64,000 nt of DNA from Cruorifilaria tuberocauda (taxonomy: Eukaryota; Nematoda; Chromadorea; Rhabditida; Onchocercidae), in assembly GCA_013365365.1 (NCBI GenBank), contig JABVXU010000025.1, positions 62,001 through 126,000 of the forward strand, written 5' to 3'. Shown here one piece after another: positions 38,204 to 50,251 of this stretch. The position numbers and the translations under genes were made by a program. The notes under the pieces were generated by a model. That model was not told where the DNA came from and ran no database searches. It saw only the letters and a list, made by a program, of their open reading frames with translations. Positions within the stretch are counted from its first letter, which is position 1; the number at the start of each line of letters is the position of its first letter.

Positions 38204-41200
38204 CTAATCGTCACATGACGTCGCTTCCGCGTCACAATATCGCTCATACAGGTACAGGTAACCCAATAATGTAGGTGGATTCTGAGAAATGGCTACTTTT
38301 TCATCATTAAACAGGTACCATTTTGAGTCCTGAAGTGAAATCATTTTGAATCTTACGGTTATTTTTTTTATCATTTTTAAAGATCTTCCGCTATACATAT
38401 AATGGAATTCCTAAAGTGCACAAACAAATCTTACTTTTTTCATATGTGCAACATAATGTCCTGAATGTGGTGAACTTCCCATATGTGATATGAAACCAAT
38501 TAGACGGTAATGTTCTTTCCCATCACGATATTCTTTTGGTACGTCTACCGAAAAAAAGTAGTCTTCAAATAAAGAAAAATCAGTAAGTTCCTCTTATCTG
38601 TTATCAATTAATTATCAAAAGCATGAACGAAAAATTTTTCATTCGCAAGAAGGGCACTGATCAATATTGTCAGTGTTGAAAAAACAGTGCGATTATCATA
38701 ATATTACTGATTTTGCTTACCCTTAATCTCCGCATCTTTTTCCTCAGGTGGTATAGTATCTACATTCGAAAAAAGCCAATCCGCTGCATCATTTATACCA
38801 GTATTAACTCTTTGAAGAGCATAACGTGCCTGATAGACAGAAAATCCGAGATTTGTAAGTTGTTCAATCGCTATTCCGTCGACATCGCTTGTCTATAATG
38901 ATGAAGACATTTGGAGACTGTTGGAAAATAGTTTAGAATGACTTGTGCTTCCCAATAATTTAAAATGATTTCCAAAAAATATTTTTATAAAATCGACCAT
39001 AATACTACACAGTACAAGTGGCAGTAACCTGAAGTAACACTATATCTTCAAAGAAGTACAGAAGATGAGTGGCTAAAGATTAAGTGCATAAGTGAAGCAG
39101 TTTGAAACAGCGATGACAATGAAGTTGGCAATTAGAAACCATAAATCAATCATAAAAAGTCATATCCAACTCGTAGTACTGTTTTTTTACATACGAACTT
39201 TTAAAGTATGACTAAAAAACTCGCAATGCGATGACCTTTGACCGTAAATCAGGATGCTCCTCGTTGATATCTCTATCACCAACACTATGCATGAACCAGT
39301 CTAATGCTGCATCGAAACCAGTATTCTTGGTCATGTGAATAGCACGACGTGCAGCTTCGGGTGTAATACCTGATCTACAGAGCTAAACTTCAAGAAAACC
39401 AGGTAAGTATTATACTACGACTTTTAATTAATCAAGAGCTTATCCAATTCTTATTTTAGAAAACCTATCTACAGCTGCCTCAACATTCGATCAACCTTTA
39501 CTGAGGAAGGACTACCTAGCTATTTAGTTCAACAGTCCAATAACATTTATTAAGTTTAAGTTTCGAATCAAACACTAACCTTGTGAAAAACTTCAGGATC
39601 AATGCCAGGCAAAGATCGGTCCAACGACAATTCTGATTTGGCAGATTCGTGTGGTAATAACATTTCTTCAGGCTGTTTTCCATGACCACGAAATGCTTCC
39701 AAATCAATTTCGTCTGGCATTTCCACATTAACATCTAACTTTTTTATAGTGTAATTCTCTGCCAGGGTGAATTTCTGCAAAGAAAGAAAAACAAATCCTA
39801 GAGAAATGTACCAGAACAAATATTTGTCTTTATTTTTTTATATAAAAAATCAAGAGTGATGCTAACTTTAAGTTGTATGATCAGGTAATCGGGAAAAGTG
39901 GCGATGCTATATTGCTCGATGCCTCCTTTTACTTCGTTCGTTATCGGTGATCGAAAATCATCAATCTGCTGCCTCCCAAAGGTTGCTGACAAACATTCAG
40001 CAAATGATATCGTAGGTCGCACTTGCGTCTCCGTTTCTCCTGTTTTCTGTAACATAGATTCGAACTTTTTTTGGACAACATGTAAATAAAAAAACTTCAA
40101 ACTATAACACTGTCTTAGCGCTTAAAATGCAAAGCATTTCTTAATGTTTTTCCAATAATACAGGTCACAATGTTTTCTGACCTGATAATTATAATTCGGC
40201 ACTTTCTCATTCTAGTGAGACATAACTGATGAACTTAGAAATATGATAATTTTTTCATTCCCAAAATTACAATAAGAAAGAACATGTAGATTTTTGTTAG
40301 ATTTCTGATTATTATGATGCGAATAAATGTTCCACTTATATTTTAGTTTTCTAATAAGTAATTCTTTGTAACAGAATTAATTCTTGCAGTCAAAAATTAT
40401 ACGAAATCCATTTAAAAAAACCTACTGCAGATTGTTTACAAGCGCTTTTTTCTGGTACATTCAACGAAAGTACTACTTCTTCTGTATAACTATAACGAAC
40501 TCTATTCGTTGCGTTATCTTCCAGACGTTGTTCTAGTTTAAATCTCACTGCGTCAACTGGTTTCGGTTTCTTCAGAAATTCATCTATTCGATCGAAAAGT
40601 AATCTGACAAAATGAATGTAAATATTCGAATCAGAAATGATAGAGTCGGAGTACTATGAGCATTTATTTCGGTATAAAGCATCTTTATCCTAGGAATAAA
40701 TAAATAAATTTTATATGAAATTTGGATAAAGTTTTAGTATAGAACTCTGCTTTGTAATTCCAATGGATCCCAATAAAGATGTGCAACAATTTATTCAAAA
40801 TTAAATCTTAACCATACCTTACATATTCGTCAGCATCCTGCTGTCGTGTACTTGAAAATTCTGCGTTTCCTCTTGATACTATTTTTCGGAACTGTACTGG
40901 TTTAATACCGTTACATTCATTGTCTTTCTGAAATTATTTCATACATTTACAACTTGATATGAAGTTACTTTACGCACCCGCAATTCAATGACATAATAAC
41001 GGGTCAAAACAAATTCATATGTGTATAGTAAGTACAGATACTTACTTGAGAGAATTCACCGCTTAATAAACTAGAAAATACTTTCGCTGTCTGACAGTTG
41101 AAATCATTGTGAGAATCGAGTATTGCAACATTGAGGAAATGCTTTTCACATTCTATTCCATAAGCTTGTACGAAATCAGGAATTTGCAGGAGCATTTGCA

Positions 41201-44200
41201 AAGTCTGAAATTTTTCACCATTAGATTTGACAGTAAGAGAGAAAACAACAAAAAGTTTTTGTAGAGGCTGCGACACTTCAAATAATATCTGAATGAAAAT
41301 TAAAATGAAAGCTTGTAAGATCCAAAACTAAAACCAGTTACAATCAAATTATATAAAAGAGAAAAGCTACTCCATACAAATGAAGGACAATTTGCATGTC
41401 AATTGAAAAGCAGAACTTGAGAAAATGGCACTTACTGCACTGATATAACAAGATGAACCAATGTTTATGATTCCAGTAAGCCCTGGGCCATAGGCCAATT
41501 CTAGATTTGCACCATCTTCTTGACACATCTCCCATTCCCATCTTTAAAAACAAAGTTCTGTGAAAGACATTTTGGTATTTCTTTCTTAGTATTTAATTAA
41601 ATCCACTTCTATGAAGTATGATGTAAAGCTTTAAAAGCAACCGATGTTTTACTACCGTATGCGATGAAGATGATAGGATTCATGGACAGTGTTATCAATA
41701 AAAAGTTAAAACTTGACAATTTGACAGCTTGACAATCGGTCATATCCCACATGCAACCGTACCATTGGAAGATGCATCACAATGAGTAAAAAGACAATTT
41801 AAATAATTTCCAAACCAAATTCTCGAAGAAAAACACGGTACTTACTTCTGGTTTAGGTCAAGCTCCATTTCAAGTGTACTTTTTTCAGTTTTTTCTGCTT
41901 TATCCATATCAATACCAAAATGAATCAAATGTTTTTTTAAATTCGGATCACGGACCGATTCATCTTCGTCATAACTAAACACGTCTGCATCATCTTTCGT
42001 AATTGTACCTAATTTCACGACCAAAGGATAACCAGTCCTGAAAATCTACCAGGATATAGAGAAAGCTTTCCGCTAAAATTTAACAAAGCGAATAGTCAAA
42101 GAATTGAATAAATTTCACACTCAATAACATAAATCTAATGTTTAATACTTATATCACACATTTTATTGCATAAATCTAAATTTTGACATGTAAAACTATC
42201 TTTTTGTTCTTTATGGAACCAACCTTCAACTTCTACTTTCTTAAATATGGCCTACAAAAATGTTTAATGTTTAAGAAATGATTTAAGAAGAATAAACAGT
42301 GTTCCGACGACAGATCAAAGCTAACATCACCATTTCCTTTTCAAAAAATAGATTGTTATATGTAATTCATACAAATCAAAATGCAGTCGCGCGTGATTTC
42401 GACCTTTGCTCATCACACCTTCTTGAACATATTGCGAACGGCCGCACATAATTGCACCGTCACTTAGATTCAACCATAAGTTTTCTCTAAGATCACATCC
42501 TTCTTCCTCACATTTCCAACCCCATGGAGGTATTCTCTTCCCATTGTCGATCTTTATAAATAAAATTTATTAAAAACTGCTAATTTCGCTAAAATGATAT
42601 CAGTGATTGTAAAAAGTTGTTAATTTAGGCTCTCAATATAAACAAATATAATTTTAGGAATTGATCTAACACTTGTAAACCAATCTTACAACACTAATAA
42701 CAGGAATAATTTTCTAAAAATCTGCATACTTGTTCTAAATTTAAATGCTTCGTATTCGCTCTCGCTTCACCTTCCCAAACGTTGATCCCCGCTTCCAATA
42801 TTTCTTGTCTTTGCACCCCTTCATTTTCGATAATCTTATGGCAAACATCTGCTAATTTCGATGTAACCCTTGAAAAAGTAATTGTAAAAATATCTATGCT
42901 AATTCTGAAACTATGTATACATGAAAACATTATGGAAAACAGACCTGCCAAGGGGAATTTTCACATCGACATCTGGACAAAGTACCACTGCATATTCACT
43001 AGTGACGTCATATTTTGGACCAGAGCTGAAGCCTCCCTCAACACCAATTGCAAGCTGTAGTGAAGAAACCTTATTTATTAAAAATTTAAAATTGGAATTA
43101 AAAATTTGAACGTATGATGCCATCAAAAATAAATTCATTTCATAACAAAGAATTTAACCCGGGCAAATAAAATAGAGAAATGTGATGGTTTACTCCAAAA
43201 TCATCTTACAATCTGGATACAGTTGAAGATTTAAACCATTCTTTGACGAACGATTATTGACTGATAACAAAAAGAACAACCATTAAACAATTTCACGGTT
43301 TTTCTTAAGATACACTAGAATGGATATGTATACTGCATACAAAAAGTGAAGAAGGAACAGGACACATTAAAGACGGGGAAAAAAATTTCCTTTAAGCTAT
43401 ATGTATACAGTAAACAGATTTTACAAACCTTAGTAACTTTATCTTGTGGTTCTTCAGTTTCTGGCAACACTTTTTTGACTTGCTTACACCACAGAAAACC
43501 CTTTCGTGCTGTTCGCTTATAATATCCTATCACATGATCAGTACAAAACCCAGCAAATCTCTCTAGACAAACATATAGTCCACCTGAAAATAATTATATC
43601 TTCATATTTTTTTTATAGAATAGGACTTCTAAATTTTTTCAGACTTCGAAGTTTAAACGACATGTTCCCGATTACCCCAGCTCAATCAAGATTTTCTGAA
43701 GAACTTAGTTTCCAAACCGACTTTGAGTTAACCAATGTATATTGCAGAAATAATCGTTGGATCGTTGATAAATAATACCAGAAACTAATGTCATTGTAGG
43801 ATACTCAAGCAATTAGTTTTTACGAAGGGTTTCAGATTACAATTTAACTAATAACTGAAAAATATTTACTACTCTTTATTTCCAAATCCATTGTTTCGAT
43901 TAAACTATTTTTTTTTAATTAATATTTCGTACTGGATTACTACTTTCGACCTTACCAACAATACTGAATGGTGTTTTGATTACTTGAAGCACTGCCTTCA
44001 ATCAGAAATAACCGATTCTTTCATCCTTAATCAAATAAATATCTACCTGAATGGAGAGGTGTCTTGAAGCAATACATGCATTCATCCTTGAATATTTTAT
44101 CACCAGACGCTGGAGGACGGTAGGTTAAGGAGCAAATCTTTGATACTATGTCCATTTCACTCCACCGATCTGCTGTTGATGATGATGACGTTTCACAAAC

Positions 44201-44209
44201 TTCGGCCAT
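38204..44209 (-). CDS. usp-5: Ubiquitin C-terminal hydrolase USP5 (isopeptidase T), 16 exons
   Basis: USP5 disassembles unanchored polyubiquitin chains. Exons: 44209-44047, 43583-43429, 43054-42945, 42868-42730, 42551-42373, 42037-41846, 41541-41436, 41204-41046, 40927-40818, 40603-40426, 40046-39867, 39774-39580, 39382-39236, 38892-38721, 38544-38435, 38329-38204; 2421 nt, 806 residues (human about 858). The order matches the family: variant N-terminal zinc-finger region ([13 protein letters not shown]), ZnF-UBP at ~190-290 ([30 protein letters not shown]), catalytic Cys344 in [20 protein letters not shown]1 at ~623-671 ([19 protein letters not shown]), UBA2 at ~672-728 ([18 protein letters not shown]), then His758 in [10 protein letters not shown] and C-terminal WYLFNDEKV. 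The CGR arginine that binds the free ubiquitin C-terminus is present. Intact; it diverges from hint-1. Confidence 0.96.
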
Positions 44210-44995
44210 TTCTATTAGCAAAATTTTTATCAACTTTTTAATCAGAAATTGAAGCTCGGAAAAAATTTTCGCAGCGTTGACTGCTGACAGTGAATGCAAA
44301 AAAGGACTGAGGAATCCGTAAAAGAAATTGAAAATCCAAAAAATTCCGGAATGTTAGAGACTGGCGTTCGGGATAAAATCCTGGCCGTTCCATGAAGAGA
44401 ATAATTTTACTGGACCCGTTCTCTTCTTCAAACATCCACGAAATGTGATGACTGTGGCCAACGAGAAGCGAACTAGCAACTAGCGGTATTGTCTGAGGAT
44501 TTTGGTGTCTTGATTACAAGGAACAGCGAGTCTACACACCGCTTCATCTCTTCATTAATAATCCTCCCGCTTTAGCTCTCTCCTAGCAAACCTCCCGCTT
44601 TATCTCTCTCCTAGCAAACCTCCCGCTTTATCTCTCTCCTAGCAAACCTCCCGCTTTATCTCTCTCCTAGCAAATCTCCCGCTTTATCTCTCTTCTGGCA
44701 AACCTCCGCTTCATTTCTATACTAGCAATCCTCCCGCTTCATGTCTGTGCCAACAACTATCCCACTATTGAGCTGATTAAGTAGAACTTGATTTTTTCAT
44801 GTCTTGACATCAACCATTCGTAACGTGAATTCATGACAAGTACTGTAATAGCGCAATATTCGTTATACAACAATGACTCATGTGTTTAAAACTGATGCTG
44901 ACACGTGACGAAAAATGAATGGAAATTAAAATTTCCCGTAGAGATAAATCGTAAAATGTTTCAATTTTTCGCTTTCTTGAAGTCAAATTTTCACC
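44210..44995. promoter_or_regulatory. Shared upstream region of divergent USP5 and HINT1 genes
   Basis: The two start codons are 786 bp apart on opposite strands, so this stretch must carry both promoters and 5' untranslated regions. Its centre is a 28-bp minisatellite, pyrimidine-rich on the plus strand. I could not identify a TATA box or a specific factor site with confidence. Confidence 0.5.
44563..44756. repeat. 28-bp minisatellite, about 7 copies, in a divergent promoter
   Basis: The unit CCTCCCGCTTTATCTCTCTC plus CTAGCAAA starts at 44563, 44591, 44619 and 44647 (nearly identical), then at 44675, 44703 and 44730 with increasing divergence (two 27-bp copies at the end). Copies 2-4 are identical. 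The plus strand is strongly pyrimidine-rich. Confidence 0.95.
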
Positions 44996-46374
<1,379 letters not shown>

Positions 46375-46514
46375 TTGGACTATAAAACTGCAGCAGTTGA
46401 CTGTTGTCGCAGAAATGTAAAATTTTATCGATATTTGCACACAGACTTGGAAATCATTGCTTTCATGTTTATGATATGAGCCAATGAATTTGAGGTTTGA
46501 GAAAAGAATTCAGG

Positions 46515-46520
46515 AATAAA
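46515..46520 (+). other. Polyadenylation signal of HINT1
   Basis: AATAAA lies 141 nt after the HINT1 stop codon on the same strand and is the first canonical signal downstream. Confidence 0.65.
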
Positions 46521-46872
46521 GACTGGATCGCACTTCTTTTGCATAAGATTTGCATTTTAACTATGATTAATAAAGCTGCATAAAAATGGCTAATTGCGAT
46601 AAACTTAGCATGAATAGATTGATTGGGCAGTATGTTATGCAAGCATTTGTCATCTTATTGGCACTCTCAAATGCCAAAGAATGACACAATTTTTGATTAA
46701 GAATTAGTATCTTAATATTTGTAAAATTCAAAAGAATTTTTCAGTAATATACAGAAGTTCATTAAGTGCATCATTTTTAAAAGTATCTAAAATGTTCTTA
46801 TTTTGCACTATTTTGAATTTTGCACTTTTGCATTATATATTTCTTGCATCGTATATTTGAATTTTATGATAC

Positions 46873-46878
46873 TTTATT
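46873..46878 (-). other. Polyadenylation signal of cathepsin Z
   Basis: TTTATT on the plus strand reads AATAAA on the minus strand, about 43 nt beyond the cathepsin Z stop codon. Confidence 0.65.
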
Positions 46879-46920
46879 ATTAGCATTAAAATAAGGAAAA
46901 TAAGGCGAAATGAAAACGTA

Positions 46921-49900
46921 TTATGCGGGATCAGCCCAGACACAATCTTCCTCGATTTTCAGATTATATTTCGAGCTAGAATTTTTGTATTCGGATGTTA
47001 CGATTCTGAACCATCCGTTCTCTCCCTGAAATTTTATCACTATTTTTAAAAGATAATAACTAGAAATCACGAACAACGATTTTTCTCTCATTCGGTTCCT
47101 CTAGATTGTGACTGTTATCTCGCATTTTGCTGTCAAAATTGAAGATTCATGATGGATGTTTTCCAAGAAATAAGAAGCAATAATTTTAGAAATCATTTGG
47201 AATTAGTAAATCGAATTTAAGAGTTCAACATCCCTAAAGTTGGTGCATTAGCAGTTTTCCAGTGATGATTAAGAAGAGCTCTAATATATACCCATGGCGT
47301 TCCCCAACTGTTTCTACCGATCCAATATGGCACGCCAGATTCATGATCAATTCCCCAACCGTGAACGGATATAATATGGTCAATATCCTCTTCTGTTTTT
47401 TCATTGTAAATCCCTCCTCCATATGTTTCGAATGCCTTTGTTGCAACAATGCCACACCTGACACATTAGAAATATTCGCTGATAACTAATCTAATGCTGG
47501 AACAATTCTGATGCTTTTCAAATAATCAGCTTTCCCTATCCGGAAATATATTGAAGTTCAAGAATCTTAGGTCAGCTGAAACACTCTCATCATTTTATAT
47601 CTTATAATATTATTCTAGTAGAAGCGAATATCGAAAATCATCCGTTCGTTGAAGTGCATTTTTCCCAATTCGTGATTTATTACTCTTCGATATTTAAATT
47701 TATAATTTGAACGATAACTTGAACGAAACGCACGCGATTGGTCCATGATGATAAATTTCTGCTTTCATCTTTCTCAGACCGGAAACAGTTCCGTAATTTT
47801 TCACTTTGTATATGGTATAATTACTGATCGAGAAGCATGATCCAGGCCAACATGAACCACATTTGTTGTATGATGAGCAAGCTATAAAATCACATTTCCT
47901 CATTCTTTTCCTTATTTTAAATGGAAGTCTCATAACCTAAATTGTCTAAATCAGGAGGTATCCGGCACAACGATCAGTTCTTTGTCCTGAATTTCAACTA
48001 AGAATTAAAATTCGAATTAATGATTCCTCGTACTTCCATCTCTCGCTTGATAATTGTTGCATGTTTCGTGTGGTATGCCAAATTCATGGGCATATTTATA
48101 AACACCGCCAGGTTCACCACCTTCACAGCTACCTGAACCTGCACAATCGATAACCTGAAGATTTTGATTACGAAATTATAATTTATTTACTTTCCTGCCC
48201 ATCAATATATACGAAGCGATATATTTATATGAATTTTTTATTACTTCGAGAAAAATATCAAATTTTTAAGTAATTTTGAGAGGAACCTCCTGAACGGAGA
48301 GGTAAGCAGATGGCCATGCTCCTTTTCGCTTGATGTTGAAACGATCGGCTAGCGCACTTGTCGCACCTAAATTTAATATGCTTGTCATGCACTTGAGGTG
48401 TTTTTTGTTTTCAGGTGCCTTCTGATACGGTAAAAAAATTAAAATATCTTATAAAAGGAAAAGTAAACTTACGAGATAACAGTGAATAGTATGAAAAAAC
48501 GTACCACAAGCCCAGCACGATCCACAGTCTGAAATTTTTAGAATTTTTAACGAAGACACAAACTAGAATGTTAATTGTAATCTGGAAACCGAAAAACATT
48601 GGGCCACGTGGCATCGATAGATAAAAAAGTAATTGCAAATTTCAAGTGAAAATTTGAATAAAGACCTGGGCAATCAATCACTAAATTTTTAATACTGAAA
48701 ATGAGTTTCTCTTTCTCCTTTGCACCACACAAACTTGTGGTTCGGAATTTCACAAAAAGTACTGCTAGCATCCTGATGCTTCTCCACAAGCTGATTAAGT
48801 GCTTGAAGCAGTCGGGTGTACAGGCGAAGAAGCAAAACTTTGCATTTCAATTCCTTTCTGCTAACTTCGAAAGCGTTGATTATCTGTTTGGGTGTTCAGT
48901 ACAACCGTTTTTGCTCACACTATCATTGGAATTTTCAGAACGTCTTATTAAGCACTTCTCGAAGTATTGCTTTTAGAGGATTTAGAGCAGAACAGTCCAT
49001 AAGCTTTTCTTGAGAATCTCAACTTAAGAAATGAAATTTACAGCCTCCTATTCGCTCACTAATTCCACAATCCGTCAAGACGGTGGAGTGTATTGTCACG
49101 TAAAATACGACTGGATTAATTCAAGGCGCAATTGAAGATGTGAATATTCACTTATCAAGTAAAAGCTCGTTAAGTGAATATTCACATCTTCCTCCCTTTC
49201 TGACAATTTCTTGAACAACCACCAGGTTTGATGATTGATCCCAGTGGTCACTGTGAACTGACGATCACCGACTATTACTTTCTTCTCTTTACAGCTTCCA
49301 TCCCTTTCACTTCTTAAGTCACGAATTCGTTAATAGATGCAAAACGGAATTCCATGTGCAATGATCTTTGCTGATAATCATTTTATAAGGCTCAAAGGAG
49401 AAATAACTTTTTCTCTAATACTATTTTCTCGAAAATAAAGCCATTTCCACCAATACTTCTTATGTTAAGAAACGAATTGTGTTTCGAAAATATTTAAAAT
49501 ATTTCAATTTCGAAAATATTTAAAAATATTTAAGAATTTCGAAAATATTTAAAATATTTCAGAAGACAGTTCGGATTGAAAGATGAAGATTAAAGAAAGA
49601 TTAGTGATAAATAATTATTAATCTCTAAAGAAAACAACAATTGTTTAATGAGGTTTAAGGAACACAAGGAATTTAAAATTCTCATGATAAAGAACTTGAT
49701 AGTGAACGGAATGATTTAGTCATTACTTTGCCTTACTCTACTCCTTTCCTTTTTATGTTCCAAGAAAAAGGAAAACTTGCATTGAGGAATATGTTGATTT
49801 CGATCAACACTAGCATAATTTACTCCATTTACATTACGCCAATCCCAAGTTATAGGTAGGTCTTCGAAATTGTAGTCGTTTTTTTCGTACTGTCGTGGGT

Positions 49901-50251
49901 AAGTTCTAAAATAAGATTTCTAGATGAATCTCAACTTTTTGATTTTTATTAAGTTTGGCTTGCTAAGTACAGTATCCAAGTCGTGGATCAAGGTAGAAAG
50001 GGAAGAAACAAATTAAGATATTCACGGTCTTCAGATCAGTTTTATTTACTACTTCAACGGGAATAGTGGCTTGAAATTAATAGATCGAAGGAACGAACTT
50101 ACTTATGCATGTAAACTTTTCCAGTTCGTTTATAGCACCCATGCAAATTATAACCATTTCTGGTGGTGAAGTCAATGGATTCTTTTACATTTCCCAATGA
50201 AATATCTGTGAGGTAAAGGAGAAAAATGAAATGGAAGAACGGAGCGAGCAT
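46921..50251 (-). CDS. cpz-1: Cathepsin Z/X cysteine protease, 8 exons including a 24-nt microexon
   Basis: A secreted or lysosomal papain-family carboxypeptidase; nematode relatives act in moulting and development. Exons: 50251-50103, 49905-49781, 48528-48505, 48366-48287, 48154-48034, 47881-47734, 47457-47292, 47025-46921; 918 nt, 305 residues. A signal peptide ([14 protein letters not shown]) is followed by the short cathepsin Z propeptide with its cysteine (Cys39 in LHGCYKR). The mature part opens at [17 protein letters not shown], then the cathepsin Z-specific HIP insertion (RNQHIPQYCGSCWAC, catalytic Cys96), [10 protein letters not shown] with catalytic His243, and GRNSWG with Asn265. 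The residue after WA is Cys99 where the family usually has His. Intron 2 begins with GCAAGT, a GC-AG intron. CTCTCCAG ends 22 nt before the ATG, a likely trans-splice acceptor. Confidence 0.95.
48505..48528 (-). other. 24-nt microexon encoding the catalytic-cysteine segment of cathepsin Z
   Basis: ATTTCAG precedes and GTACG follows 24 nt that encode C-G-S-C-W-A-C plus split codons on each side. The preceding intron is 1252 nt and starts with GC; the following intron is 138 nt. Confidence 0.88.
49134..49191. repeat. Perfect 21-bp inverted repeat in cathepsin Z intron 2
   Basis: The arm 49134-49154 (GAAGATGTGAATATTCACTT then A) is exactly complementary to 49171-49191, with a 16-nt loop between. 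Each arm contains the smaller palindrome GTGAATATTCAC. Confidence 0.93.
49491..49562. repeat. Three tandem AT-rich units (about 26 bp) in cathepsin Z intron 2
   Basis: TTTCGAAAATATTTAAA followed by ATATTT occurs three times in a row with small length differences. It lies 220 bp from exon 2 of cathepsin Z, inside the same intron as the perfect hairpin at 49134. Confidence 0.8.

Larger units (their letters stand above)
46375..46920. other. Convergent 3' ends of HINT1 and cathepsin Z genes
   Basis: A 546-bp AT-rich stretch between two stop codons on opposite strands. Each gene has a well-placed AATAAA inside it (46515 on plus, 46873-46878 on minus), leaving about 350 bp between the two signals. 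No coding exon is visible. Confidence 0.7.

Noticed and set aside
42170..42255. Possible extra USP5 exon (minus strand)
   Set aside because: Exons 42551-42373 and 42037-41846 already join in phase and give continuous homology through the zinc finger; inserting this piece would break it.
47262..47489. Plus-strand frame over cathepsin Z
   Set aside because: It is antisense to the exon carrying the catalytic His and Asn.
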